Shown here piece after piece: positions 1 to 8,496 of a DNA stretch of 64,000 bases. The DNA comes from an uncultured Adlercreutzia sp. (lineage in GTDB: Bacteria; Actinomycetota; Coriobacteriia; Coriobacteriales; Eggerthellaceae). The notes beneath the pieces were generated by a model. It made no database searches, was not told the DNA's origin, and saw only the letters and a program-made list of their open reading frames with translations. Location: contig CAJUSP010000005.1 in the NCBI GenBank assembly GCA_910589165.1, positions 72,318 through 136,317 of the forward strand, read 5' to 3'. Numbering within the stretch: position 1 is the first letter of the stretch; each line of letters opens with the position of its first letter. The translations under genes were made by a program, and so were the position numbers.

Positions 1-312
1 CGCGGCGGCGAGATCATGCCTACTTTCACGGTAGGGGCGCTGCTGGGCGCCTCCTGCACGGTCATGACCGGCGGCGATGCCTGCTGGTCGGCGGCCGTGG
101 GGCTCGTGGCCTTCTTCGCCGCCATGAGCCGCTGCCCCCTGGCCGCCTTCCTCATGGGCTGCGAGATATTCGGCTGGGCCGGCGCGCCGCTTTTCGCCCT
201 GGGCGCCGCCGTGTCCTTCAGCCTCGGCCGCGATGTCGGCTACTACGGCGAGGGCGCCGCCACGGCCCTGCGCCAGGCCGCGGCCCACTGGCGCAATTTG
301 AAGAGGTCGTGA
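1..312 (+). CDS. ClC-family chloride channel/transporter, C-terminal fragment (5' end outside window)
   Basis: The reading frame is open from the first base (RGGEIMPTF...) and stops at 310-312, so this is the 3' end of a longer gene. The stretch GGEIMPTFTVGALLGA resembles the late ClC segment that contributes to the anion selectivity filter (family pattern G-G-x-F-x-P), and it is followed by hydrophobic membrane segments and a short basic cytoplasmic tail. ClC proteins move chloride or exchange chloride for protons across the cytoplasmic membrane. The internal ATG at 16 is not the true start because the conserved motif runs through it. The family call rests on about 100 residues only. Confidence 0.7.
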   Translation, partial: RGGEIMPTFTVGALLGASCTVMTGGDACWSAAVGLVAFFAAMSRCPLAAFLMGCEIFGWAGAPLFALGAAVSFSLGRDVGYYGEGAATALRQAAAHWRNLKRS

Positions 313-340
313 CCGTTGGCGAAATTGGGGAGATTACCCC

Positions 341-369
341 TTGCGAGGCCCGAAGGCCTTCGGTATCAT
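341..369 (+). promoter_or_regulatory. Sigma-70-like promoter upstream of rpmF
   Basis: TTGCGA (341-346) and TATCAT (364-369) are separated by 17 bp. The site lies about 70 bp upstream of rpmF, after the end of the ClC-like gene. Confidence 0.55.
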
Positions 370-440
370 ATCAGATCGTGCGTTTACAGAAGAAGTTGTG
401 AACGGCACCCGCTGTTCCAGCTATAGAAGGAGTAATCGAG

Positions 441-620
441 ATGGCAGTACCTAAGCGCAAAATGGGCCGCGCCCGCACCCATGCCCGTCGTTCCACCAAC
501 GACAAGATCCCCATGCCCGCCCGTTCCGTGTGCCCGCAGTGCGGCGAAGTGAAGCTTCCCCACCGCGTGTGCGGCAACTGCGGCTACTACCGCGACCGCG
601 AGGTCATCGAGACCGAGTAG
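441..620 (+). CDS. rpmF: 50S ribosomal protein L32
   Basis: A 59-residue protein starting MAVPKRKMGRARTHARR, the signature L32 N-terminus. It carries the zinc-ribbon pattern CPQCGE...CGNCGYY typical of the Cys-containing L32 type. It is a structural protein of the large ribosomal subunit. An AGAAGGAGT ribosome-binding site precedes the ATG. It sits directly upstream of plsX, the usual rpmF-plsX neighbourhood, but the DUF177/YceD gene that often precedes rpmF is absent here: a ClC-like gene is upstream instead. Confidence 0.95.
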   Translation: MAVPKRKMGRARTHARRSTNDKIPMPARSVCPQCGEVKLPHRVCGNCGYYRDREVIETE

Positions 621-635
621 TCCCGTGCGTTTGAC

Positions 636-664
636 CATCATGCGGGGCGCCTTCCCGCATGATG
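636..664. repeat. Perfect 11-bp inverted repeat between rpmF and plsX
   Basis: CATCATGCGGG (636-646) and its exact complement CCCGCATGATG (654-664) enclose a 7-nt loop. There is no T-run after it, so it is not a classical terminator. It could be an RNA hairpin protecting the rpmF message or an operator. Confidence 0.6.
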
Positions 665-680
665 TCCAAAGCCTCCTCGC

Positions 681-720
681 AAGCCAAGCTGGTACAGCCT
701 GGTCTGCCAGGGGGCTTTTT
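681..720 (+). terminator. Terminator- or attenuator-like hairpin before plsX
   Basis: CCTGG (698-702) pairs with CCAGG (707-711), an outer AAGCC (681-685) can pair with GGCTT (713-717), and a T5 run follows. It lies about 87 bp before plsX, so it could end the rpmF transcript or attenuate read-through. Confidence 0.4.
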
Positions 721-806
721 GGCTATAGGCAACGGCGCCGGCGCAGCGGGTTCCCAGGGGCCCGGGCGGCCGGCTTGATTCGCATCTATTCCAAGGAGCT
801 AGACAC

Positions 807-1832
807 GTGGCTGAACCCGTAACCATCGCCGTGGACGTCATGGGCGGCGACCACGGCCCCGCTGTCGTGCTGCGCGGCGCCTACCAGGCCCTGCAGAACG
901 ACCCGGACCTGCACCTGCTGCTCGTCGGCCCCGCCGACGAGGTGGAGCCCTTCGCCGCGGCCCACGACCGGGCCCGCGCCGTGGTGGCCACCGAGGTCAT
1001 CGAGATGGGCGAGCACCCGGCCGGCGCCGTGCGCGCCAAGAAGGACTCTTCTATCGTAGTGGGCTGCCGGCTTGTGAAGGAAGGGGAGGCCACGGGCTTT
1101 TTCTCGGCCGGGTCCACCGGGGCCTGCCTTGCCGCCGCCACGCTCGTGGTGGGCCGCGTGAAGGGCGTGAAGCGCCCGGCTTTGGGGCAGATCCTGCCGG
1201 CCTACGCCCGGCCGACGCTCCTCATCGACGTGGGGGCCAACGCCGACTGCAAGCCGGAGTACCTCGTGCAGTTCGCCCAGATGGGCACCGCGTATATGAC
1301 GGCCCTCATGGGGGTGGAAAGCCCGCGCGTGGGTCTTCTGAATATCGGGTCCGAGGAAACCAAGGGCGACGCCTTCGCCCAGGAGGCTTATCAGCTGCTC
1401 GGCCGCCAGGTGCCCCAGTTCGCTGGCAATTGCGAGGGGGGCAACCTCATGGCCGGCGACTTCGACGTGGTGGTCACCGACGGGTTCACCGGCAACGTGT
1501 GCCTGAAGACCATCGAGGGCACCGCGAAGACCCTCATGAAGTACGTGAAGGATGGCCTTATGTCCTCGGCGCTTTCCAAGGTGGGGGCGCTGCTGGTGAA
1601 GGGGAGCCTTGCCGATTTGAAGACGAAGCTCTCGCCGGACACCTACGGCGGCGCGCCGTTGCTCGGCGTGAAGGGCGCGGTCATCGTGGGCCACGGCTCG
1701 TCGAATGAGACCGCCGTTGCCAACGGCATCGCCGTGGCCGCGAGCACGGCCCGGGCCGATGTGGCCGGCGTCATCGGGCGCCTCGTGGCCGCCTCGCCCA
1801 AGGCCGATGCCGGGAAGGGGGAGGACCTGTGA
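807..1832 (+). CDS. plsX: Phosphate acyltransferase PlsX
   Basis: 341 residues, normal for PlsX, which converts acyl-ACP plus phosphate to acyl-phosphate at the start of phosphatidic acid synthesis and works peripherally at the membrane. The N-terminus VTIAVDVMGGDHGP is the family hallmark, and IDVGANADCKPEYLVQFA and the late GAPLLGVKGAVIVGHGSS are also conserved. The start is GTG at 807, with AAGGAG at 793-798. Its stop overlaps the rnc start by 4 nt (GTGA), so it is translationally coupled to rnc. Confidence 0.96.
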   Translation: MAEPVTIAVDVMGGDHGPAVVLRGAYQALQNDPDLHLLLVGPADEVEPFAAAHDRARAVVATEVIEMGEHPAGAVRAKKDSSIVVGCRLVKEGEATGFFSAGSTGACLAAATLVVGRVKGVKRPALGQILPAYARPTLLIDVGANADCKPEYLVQFAQMGTAYMTALMGVESPRVGLLNIGSEETKGDAFAQEAYQLLGRQVPQFAGNCEGGNLMAGDFDVVVTDGFTGNVCLKTIEGTAKTLMKYVKDGLMSSALSKVGALLVKGSLADLKTKLSPDTYGGAPLLGVKGAVIVGHGSSNETAVANGIAVAASTARADVAGVIGRLVAASPKADAGKGEDL

Positions 1833-2710
1833 GCCTGACCGCCGAGCAGGAGACCAAGCTCGCCCGCGCCCAGGAGATCCTCGGGCGCGAGTTCGAGAAC
1901 TCCCAGTACCTCCTTTCCGCCATCACCCACCCTTCGGCCACCGAGGGTCGTGCGGTGAAGTTCTCCTATGAGCGCCTGGAGTTTCTGGGCGACTCCATTC
2001 TAGGGGCCATCGTGGCCTCCACCGCCTTCCACCGCTTCCCCGAGCTGGACGAGGGCGGCCTTACCCGCATCAAGGTGGCGCTCGTGTCGGGCGCGAGCCT
2101 GTCGGAGGTGGCGGCGGGGCTCGGCTTCGCCGATGTCATCGTCTTCGGCTCCTCGGAGACGGGCACCGGCCGGCGCGGGCTGCACTCGGCGCTGGAGAAC
2201 GTGTACGAGGCCGTGGTGGCCGCGCTCTACCTCGACGGCGGCCTGACGGCGGCCCAGGACTTCGTGGACCGCACCCTCATTCCGAAGATGTCGCTCGATT
2301 TGGCCCGCGAGCCCGAGAACCCCAAGAGCGCCCTGCAGGAGAAGCTGCAGGAGGGGGGCATCACGCCTACCTACAAGCTCGTGGAGACCCAAGGGCCGCC
2401 CCACGACCGCACCTTCGTCGCCCAGGTGTACGCCGGCGACAAAGGGCTCGCCCAGGGTGTGGGCCGCACGAAAAAGGAGGCCGAGAGCCAGGCGGCGAAA
2501 AGCACGCTGGCGCGGCTTTCCGAGTTCTTCGGCATCGGCATGACCGACGAGCAGCAGGCCGAGAAGGCCGCCGAGAAGGCGGCCCGCGCCGAGGAGAAGG
2601 CGGCCGCCCGCGCGGCCCGCGCCGAGGAGAAGGCCGCCCGCAACGCCGCGAGGGCCGAGGAGGCCGCCCGCAAGAAGACCGAACGCGACGCCAAGAGGAA
2701 GCAGGACTAG
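1829..2710 (+). CDS. rnc: Ribonuclease III with a charged C-terminal tail
   Basis: 293 residues. Residues 1-150 form the catalytic domain with the signature ERLEFLGDSILGA; the acidic residues there and the later ENVYEAVVAALY helix bind the catalytic metals. Residues ~155-230 are a double-stranded RNA-binding domain (NPKSALQEKLQE...). RNase III cleaves double-stranded RNA in rRNA and mRNA maturation. The last ~60 residues are a low-complexity Ala/Glu/Lys/Arg helix with repeated A-R-A-E-E-K units, longer than in typical ~230-residue enzymes. It overlaps plsX by 4 nt and is followed 6 nt later by smc. Confidence 0.96.
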   Translation: MSLTAEQETKLARAQEILGREFENSQYLLSAITHPSATEGRAVKFSYERLEFLGDSILGAIVASTAFHRFPELDEGGLTRIKVALVSGASLSEVAAGLGFADVIVFGSSETGTGRRGLHSALENVYEAVVAALYLDGGLTAAQDFVDRTLIPKMSLDLAREPENPKSALQEKLQEGGITPTYKLVETQGPPHDRTFVAQVYAGDKGLAQGVGRTKKEAESQAAKSTLARLSEFFGIGMTDEQQAEKAAEKAARAEEKAAARAARAEEKAARNAARAEEAARKKTERDAKRKQD

Positions 2711-2716
2711 GCGCCC

Positions 2717-5700
2717 ATGTATCTGAAATCACTGGTGCTGAAGGGCTTCAAGTCCTTCGCCGACAGAAGCGCTCTCACGCTCGAGCCGGGCATCACCGCC
2801 GTGGTGGGCCCCAACGGCTCGGGCAAGTCGAACATCTCCGACGCGGTGCTGTGGGTGCTCGGCGAGCGCAACGCGAAGAACCTGCGCGGCCAGGCCATGG
2901 AAGACGTCATCTTCGCCGGCTCGTCGGGCCGCAAGGCGTCGGGCCTGGCGGAAGTGGACCTCGTGCTCGACAACTCCGACGGCATGCTGCCGGTGGACTA
3001 TGACGAGGTGGCCATCACCCGCCGCATGTACCGCAACGGCGAGAGCGAGTACCTCATCAACGGCACGGTGGCCCGCCGCATGGACGTGCTGGACATCCTG
3101 CACGATTCGGGCCTGGGCACCGGCACCCATTCCATCATCTCCCAGGGCTCGCTCGACTCCATCCTGCAGAGCAAGCCCGAGGACCGCCGCGCGCTTATCG
3201 AGGAGGCCGCCGGCGTGCTGAAGCACAAGCAGCGCAAGGCGAAGAGCGAGCGGAAGCTGGCCAACATGGACCAGCACCTGCTGCGCGCCCGCGACGTGGT
3301 GGGCGAGGTGGCCCGTCAGCTGGGCCCCTTGGAGCGCAAGGCGAAGAAGGCCCGCACCTACCAGGAACTGGCGGTACAGCAGGCTGAGCTGGCGCTATCG
3401 CTCGCGGTAGACGACCTGCGGGGGCTCCAGAAGGAATGGGATGCGGCCAAGGAGCGCGAGGCGGCGCTTTCCGCCGAGCTCGAGGAGCGCCGGGGCGCCA
3501 TCGAGGCGGCGGAGAAGGCTGTGGAGGAGCTGCAGGAGCGCATCCGCCAGGAGACGATCGATGCCGGCGACCTGTCGCGGCGCCATCGGGCGGCCGCGGC
3601 GGCCGTGGAGCGCTTCGATTCGGCGGCCATGATGCTGCGCGAGCGGCGCCGGGCGGCCCTCGGGCGCGCCGGCGAGCTGCAGCTGTCCCTGGAGGCGGCG
3701 GCCGTGCGCGTCGTGGAGGCCACCGGCGAGCTGGAGCGGGCCCGCGCCCAGGCCGCCGAGGCGGCCGGCGAGCGCACGGCGGCCGACGGGAAGGTGTCCG
3801 ACCTCGATGCGGTCTACCGCGATCTGGGCGTGCGCCGCGGGGCGCTCGAGCGCGAGGTGTCGGCTCTCGGCAAGGACGCCGAGCGCCTGTCGTCCCAGAT
3901 CGAGGTGGCGCGCCGCAAGCACGCCGAGAACCAGGAGGCGCTCACCCACGGCCTGGCCCACGTGCAGGTGATCGAGAGTCACGGCGCCGAGCTCGCCTTG
4001 GAGCTTGCGCGGCTTCAGGGCGAGGCCGAGGCTGCCGGCGCCGCCGCCGAGGAGGCGGCCGGGGCCCTGGCGTCGCTTTCCGCCGACGAGTCGGCGGCCC
4101 GGGCGGCCGTGGGCGCGGCGGTGCAGTCGCGCGATGCGGCTCGGGCGGCCCTCGACGAGGCCCGCGACACCCATCGCGCGCTCACGGTGGAAATCGCCAC
4201 GCTCGAGGAGGTGGAGCGCGCGAGCGCGTCGGATGCCGGCGAGGCCCGCGCTTGGCTGGCCGAGCACGAAGGCGAGCTTTCCGGGGTGCTTTCCCCGCTC
4301 TCGCACGTCATCTGCGCCGGCGAGGGCTACGAGGCCCTGGTGGAGACGCTGCTCGGCACCGACGTGGCCACGCTGCTCGTGGAGAACGCAGGCGTGGTGC
4401 GCGAGGTGGCGGCCCTGCTTGAGGCGGCCGAGGTGGAGGGCGAGGTGGCCTTCCTGTTACGAGACGATGCCGACGAGCGGGCCGGGGCCCGGGCGCGACG
4501 GTGGCCCGGCACCGAGGCCGGCACCGGGGTGGCGCTCATCGACGAGCTTGCCTATCCGGCCGATGCCGCGGCGGCGGTAGAGGCGCTCCTGGGCGATGTG
4601 GTCGTGTGCGCGACGCTGGACATGGCCCTGGCGGCCCACGGCGCCGACGGGCTCGGCCTGCGCTTCGTCACCGCCGACGGGTCGGTCGTGTGGCCCTCGG
4701 GCAAGGTGAGCGTGGGGGGCTCCGTCATCGACGAGGGAGCCGGCGCCCTGGCGCGCCACCGCCGCCTGGAATCGCTGCGCGCCCAGCTGGCCGCCGCCGT
4801 GACCGCGGTGGATACCGCTGAGGAGGCCCACCGCATGGCCGAGGAGGCCCTGCGCCACGCCCAGGCCGCAAGCCTCGAGCTCTCCCAGTCGCTCGCTGCC
4901 TGCAAGGGACGGTCCGAGGCGGCCCGGACGGCCGCCGATGCCGCCGGCGAGAAGCTCGCCTCCTGCCGTCGCGAGCTGGAGGGCGTCGAGCGCCAGCGCG
5001 CCGAGGCCGAGGCCGTCATCTCGAAGGCGCGGCCGAACGTCGAGTCCTTCGAGGCGGAAATCGCCGAGGCCACCGAGAAACTCGAGGAGGCCAAGCGCCG
5101 CCAGGCCGAGCTTTCCGAGGAGCTCGCGCCCCTGCGCCGCGAGGCCCACCGCGTCTCCGACTCGTTGGCCGAGGCGAAGCTCGCCGCCGCCACCCTGGCC
5201 GAGCGCACCACCTACGCCGAGCGCGTGCTGGAGGCCCGCACCCGCGACCTTGAGGCCCTGGACGCCCAGACGGCCGAGCACCGCGCCCAGCTGCGGGTGA
5301 AGAAGGTCTCGGCCGCTCGCATCGAACCCTTGCTCGCCCTTTTCGATGAGCTCATCGCCCAGGCCCAGCGCTGGACGCGCTCGCTGGAGGACCAGGCGAG
5401 CGCCGCCGAGAGTGCCTCGAGCGGGCTGCACACGGCGGCCACCGAGGCCCGGGCGAAGGCCCACGAGGCCCATGCCCTCTTCGACGGCACCACCGAGCGC
5501 CTTTCCGAGGCCCGCGTGCAGAAGGGCCGTCTGGAACTGCAGGTGGAGGCCGCGGTGAACCACATCACCGCCGACTGCAAAACGCCGCTGGAAACGGCGC
5601 TCGCCCTGCCGCCGCTGGAGGACCGCGCGCCTCTGGAGGACGAGCTCTTCAAGATCAACCGCCGCATCGCCAACCTCGGCACCATCAACCCCGATGCCGC

Positions 5701-6289
5701 CGAGGAGTACGACGAGCTGAAGGTGCGCTACGACTACCTGGCCGCCCAGCTGGAGGACCTCGACTCGGCGCGGCGCGCCCTCGCGAAGATCAACCGGGTC
5801 ATCGACGCCCGCATGAAGGAGGACTTCGTCCGTACCTACGAGCAGGTGGACGCCAACTTCCAGGAGATCTTCGCCACGCTGTTCCCCGGCGGCCGCGCGA
5901 ACCTTTCGCTCGTGGACCCGGACGACATGGAGAACACCGGCGTGGAGGTGAACGCTCAGCCCAAGGGCAAGCGCATCGCCAAGATGATGCTGCTCTCCGG
6001 TGGCGAGAAGTCGCTCACGGCGCTCGCGCTTCTGTTCGCGGTCTACAAGATCCGCTCGACCCCGTTCTACATCCTAGACGAGGTGGAGGCGGCCCTCGAC
6101 GACTCGAACCTGCGCCGACTCGCCGCCTACATCGACACGCTGCGCGACGAGACCCAGCTCATCATGATCACCCACCAGCGCCGCACCATGGAAATGGCGG
6201 ACGTGCTCTTCGGCGTCTCCATGCAGGGCGACGGCGTCACCAAGGTCATCAGCCAAAAGCTCGACCAGGCCCTCAAGCACGCCGAGTAG
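2717..6289 (+). CDS. smc: Chromosome segregation protein SMC
   Basis: 1190 residues, standard SMC length. The N-terminal ABC half has Walker A GPNGSGKSN (~residues 32-40). Two long coiled coils flank a hinge around residues 510-680. The C-terminal half has the signature LLSGGEKSLTALALL and Walker B YILDEVEAALDD. SMC dimers organise and segregate chromosomes with ScpA/ScpB, which are not in this window. The rnc-smc linkage is common in Gram-positive bacteria. Confidence 0.97.
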   Translation: MYLKSLVLKGFKSFADRSALTLEPGITAVVGPNGSGKSNISDAVLWVLGERNAKNLRGQAMEDVIFAGSSGRKASGLAEVDLVLDNSDGMLPVDYDEVAITRRMYRNGESEYLINGTVARRMDVLDILHDSGLGTGTHSIISQGSLDSILQSKPEDRRALIEEAAGVLKHKQRKAKSERKLANMDQHLLRARDVVGEVARQLGPLERKAKKARTYQELAVQQAELALSLAVDDLRGLQKEWDAAKEREAALSAELEERRGAIEAAEKAVEELQERIRQETIDAGDLSRRHRAAAAAVERFDSAAMMLRERRRAALGRAGELQLSLEAAAVRVVEATGELERARAQAAEAAGERTAADGKVSDLDAVYRDLGVRRGALEREVSALGKDAERLSSQIEVARRKHAENQEALTHGLAHVQVIESHGAELALELARLQGEAEAAGAAAEEAAGALASLSADESAARAAVGAAVQSRDAARAALDEARDTHRALTVEIATLEEVERASASDAGEARAWLAEHEGELSGVLSPLSHVICAGEGYEALVETLLGTDVATLLVENAGVVREVAALLEAAEVEGEVAFLLRDDADERAGARARRWPGTEAGTGVALIDELAYPADAAAAVEALLGDVVVCATLDMALAAHGADGLGLRFVTADGSVVWPSGKVSVGGSVIDEGAGALARHRRLESLRAQLAAAVTAVDTAEEAHRMAEEALRHAQAASLELSQSLAACKGRSEAARTAADAAGEKLASCRRELEGVERQRAEAEAVISKARPNVESFEAEIAEATEKLEEAKRRQAELSEELAPLRREAHRVSDSLAEAKLAAATLAERTTYAERVLEARTRDLEALDAQTAEHRAQLRVKKVSAARIEPLLALFDELIAQAQRWTRSLEDQASAAESASSGLHTAATEARAKAHEAHALFDGTTERLSEARVQKGRLELQVEAAVNHITADCKTPLETALALPPLEDRAPLEDELFKINRRIANLGTINPDAAEEYDELKVRYDYLAAQLEDLDSARRALAKINRVIDARMKEDFVRTYEQVDANFQEIFATLFPGGRANLSLVDPDDMENTGVEVNAQPKGKRIAKMMLLSGGEKSLTALALLFAVYKIRSTPFYILDEVEAALDDSNLRRLAAYIDTLRDETQLIMITHQRRTMEMADVLFGVSMQGDGVTKVISQKLDQALKHAE

Positions 6290-6333
6290 GGAATTCCACC
6301 CGGGTTCCTCCGCCGCTTCATACTGGAGTCGTT

Positions 6334-6384
6334 AGACCGCCTGCTCTACGCGCCTCGTTTCAGTGAGGGCCGGCGGTCTTTTTC
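6334..6384 (+). terminator. Rho-independent terminator after smc
   Basis: AGACCGCC (6334-6341) pairs with GGCGGTCT (6372-6379) around a loop that itself can form a small hairpin, followed by TTTTT. It lies about 45 bp after the smc stop. Confidence 0.65.
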
Positions 6385-6454
6385 GCGCTTCCGCGACAAG
6401 CCGTTGATGGCTTAGAAGGGCGGGGCGCATTGAAAGGGCGCCGCTAGCGCACTC

Positions 6455-6642
6455 GCTCGCAACAAACCGGCCCATATTGCCACCCAACGATGTCGGCAGC
6501 GGCACACACCCGCAGCAAACCGGCCCATATTGCCGCCCGCCAGTGCTCACGCCGGCGCCCACCCGCAGCAAACTTCCCATTTTTGCCACTCGCTGACGCC
6601 CACGCAGTCGCCCACCCGCAGCAAAACCCCCGCTTTTGCCAT
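6455..6642. repeat. Array A of ~30-bp CCCGCAGCAAA...TTTTGCCA motifs
   Basis: The 628-bp gap between smc and the Fic-like gene has no convincing gene. It holds four same-orientation copies of a motif beginning ACCCGCAGCAAA and ending TTTGCCA, at about 6455-6483, 6508-6534, 6561-6588 and 6614-6642, spaced 53 bp apart. Inverted copies follow inside the adjacent long repeat. The spacers are not conserved in length or sequence in the way CRISPR spacers are, and the motif has internal dyad partners, so this is a REP/BIME-like element family. Confidence 0.75.
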
Positions 6643-6650
6643 GCGTTAGA

Positions 6651-6832
6651 GAAAAACCGACAAAAGAGGGCGTTTTGTTGCGGTGTTAGATAGGTGCAAC
6701 TTGTAGGAGCGTGGAATAATGCCAGGTCAGAGCGTTGCGCTAAAAAGTTAACCCTCACCTATCCGCAGCAAAACCCTCGAAATTGTCGAACTTTTTCTCC
6801 GGCATGGCAAAAGAGGGGGTTTTGCTGCGGGT
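6651..6832 (+). repeat. Long direct repeat, copy A (left edge of oxidoreductase module)
   Basis: This 182-bp segment aligns without gaps to 14128-14309 with 12 mismatches counted by eye (~93% identity). It contains an inverted copy of the 30-bp motif, a conserved core with CTAAAAAGTTAACCCTCACC, and a terminal hairpin whose arms are the motif in both orientations. Confidence 0.9.
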
Positions 6833-6917
6833 GTAGCGCCGCAAACTCCACGGGCGCCTTGTTGGGGCGAAGGGATGCGATGAATGGGTCATCAGATGCG
6901 CGGAACGCGCCTGCCTT

Positions 6918-8192
6918 CTAAGTCAACTCGGGGATCATCTTGCCGAAGAAGGCGAGGGCCTCGGGGCATTCGTAGAGGCGGTTGCGGCGGCGGTCGGTCA
7001 CTTGGCTCACGATACCGGCGGCTTCCAGGCTCTCCACGAAGCGTCCGGTGGTGGAGAAGGCGATCTCGGCGTCCTCCGATAGAGACGTGATAGAGAACAC
7101 GGGGTTGGCCACGAGGGTTTCCAAGAGCGACGAGAGCGTGGCCGAGGGCCGCACGCCCGTGCGTTGAAGCGCCTGGTGCCAGCCACGCAGCAGGGCGCAC
7201 AGTTCCCGGTAGCTGGCCAGCTCCAACTCGACGGCGTTCTGCGTCGAGCGCGCAACGTGGTATATCCAGTCGTCGAGCAGCAGCATGTCGGTGGTCTCGC
7301 CCTGGTACAGGTAGGGCTTGAGCTTCTCCTGATGCTTCTTGGGGTGGATGGCCGGCGTGGCCGAGATGGGCGGAATGACGTGGCGCACGAGGTCGGTGTG
7401 CTTCCACATATAGAACGAGATGATGCGGCCCAGCTGGTCGAAGTGGCGGGGGAACATGCGCACCGCGTCCAGCTGGAAGAACACGAGGGCCGCCTTGGCC
7501 ACGGGGCTCAGCTTCGAATCGGTGACGAAGGTGGAGATATCCTCGAGGTAGCTCCGCAGGTCGGAAGCGGCCGGCGGCTGGTATGCCATGGCGCGTCCGT
7601 CCTCGGGCGCCCGATAGTCCCAGGTGCGCATGCCCAGCTCCCAGGTGGGGTTGATGGCCCGGCACAGGGCGTCGTTGAGCGAGACGATGCGCTCGGGGGT
7701 CATCGAGGCGATAGCGCATTCCTCGTTGAGCAGGCGCGCGACAATGGCCTCGATCTGCCGCCCGCACAGCGATGCCTGGATAACCGGCAGCGAGGCGCCG
7801 GTCGCCTGGGCCACGAGGGTTCCGATGGCCTCGGGGGAGGCTTTGGCTTTGGCGGTGAAGTAATCCAGGTAGCAGCAAACGCGATAGTCGGCCGGGAAGC
7901 CGTTGGCGATGGCTGCGCAGACACCCTCCATGCGGCTCATGAGGCGGGCCATCGTGGTGCAGTGGGGCGAGAGCCCGATTTCGGTATCGCAGCGGGCGGT
8001 CGCGATCTCCAAGTCGGAAATAGCCCCCATGGTCTCGTCGCTGAGAATGATCTTGCGTCCGGTGAGCATCGAGGCCTGAAAGGGCTTCTGAGTCCATTGG
8101 TCGTGCACGCGGCGCAGGCTGCCGAGCGCGCTCTGCAGGTCGATAAGGTCATCTTGGCCCTTCTCATGGCCGAAGTCGGCGCTGAGCTCCAT
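6918..8192 (-). CDS. Degenerate Fic-domain protein with C-terminal winged helix (candidate regulator)
   Basis: 424 residues, starting at ATG 8192 after an AGAGGGGG ribosome-binding site. The middle part (SPVAKAALVFFQLDAVRMF, then PRHFDQLGRII) aligns with the Fic helix preceding and containing HPFxDGNGRxxR, but the catalytic His and most of the motif are replaced; only D-x-x-GR remains. The following helical region (KPYLYQGETTDMLLLDDWIYHV) resembles the C-terminal Fic core, and the last ~70 residues look like a winged helix (STTGRFVESLEAAGIVSQV). Active Fic proteins transfer AMP to targets; this one is probably not catalytic. It is divergent from the DMSO-reductase operon, which suggests a regulatory role. 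That role is inference. Confidence 0.65.
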   Translation of the reverse strand: MELSADFGHEKGQDDLIDLQSALGSLRRVHDQWTQKPFQASMLTGRKIILSDETMGAISDLEIATARCDTEIGLSPHCTTMARLMSRMEGVCAAIANGFPADYRVCCYLDYFTAKAKASPEAIGTLVAQATGASLPVIQASLCGRQIEAIVARLLNEECAIASMTPERIVSLNDALCRAINPTWELGMRTWDYRAPEDGRAMAYQPPAASDLRSYLEDISTFVTDSKLSPVAKAALVFFQLDAVRMFPRHFDQLGRIISFYMWKHTDLVRHVIPPISATPAIHPKKHQEKLKPYLYQGETTDMLLLDDWIYHVARSTQNAVELELASYRELCALLRGWHQALQRTGVRPSATLSSLLETLVANPVFSITSLSEDAEIAFSTTGRFVESLEAAGIVSQVTDRRRNRLYECPEALAFFGKMIPELT

Positions 8193-8496
8193 GGTTCCCC
8201 CTCTCTGTTGGGGCCATTGTACCGTGGGTCGACCGCGCATGCCGTCGGTGCGCCCGCAAATTTCGAAAAACTGACGCGGTGAAAATAAGCGCTCCGGCGA
8301 ACGGTCGCCGCGCGGCGTTTCTCGCAAGGCGGGTCGCGTCGCAATTTCGATTTTCCGTCGATTGAAAACAAGAGGGGAATGTCGCCGCCGCCCCTTGACC
8401 GCCCCTCCGTAGAATGCGCTGCGTTCGAGGGACGGGTTCCTCGGCACCGAGCCCCTGATCAAGCGGGGCGAAGAGAAGAGAGAAAGGGAAGGGTCT
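8193..8496. other. Divergent intergenic region between Fic-like gene and oxidoreductase operon
   Basis: 304 bp with no gene. It contains the ribosome-binding sites of both divergent genes (AGAGGGGG on the minus strand, AAGGGAAGGG on the plus strand). I could not find a well-spaced -35/-10 pair for either gene, so the promoters may depend on an activator. Confidence 0.5.

Noticed and set aside
6455..6642. Possible CRISPR array from 53-bp spaced motifs
   Set aside because: Repeats are imperfect and occur inverted, spacers are similar or degenerate, only four direct copies exist and no cas gene is nearby.
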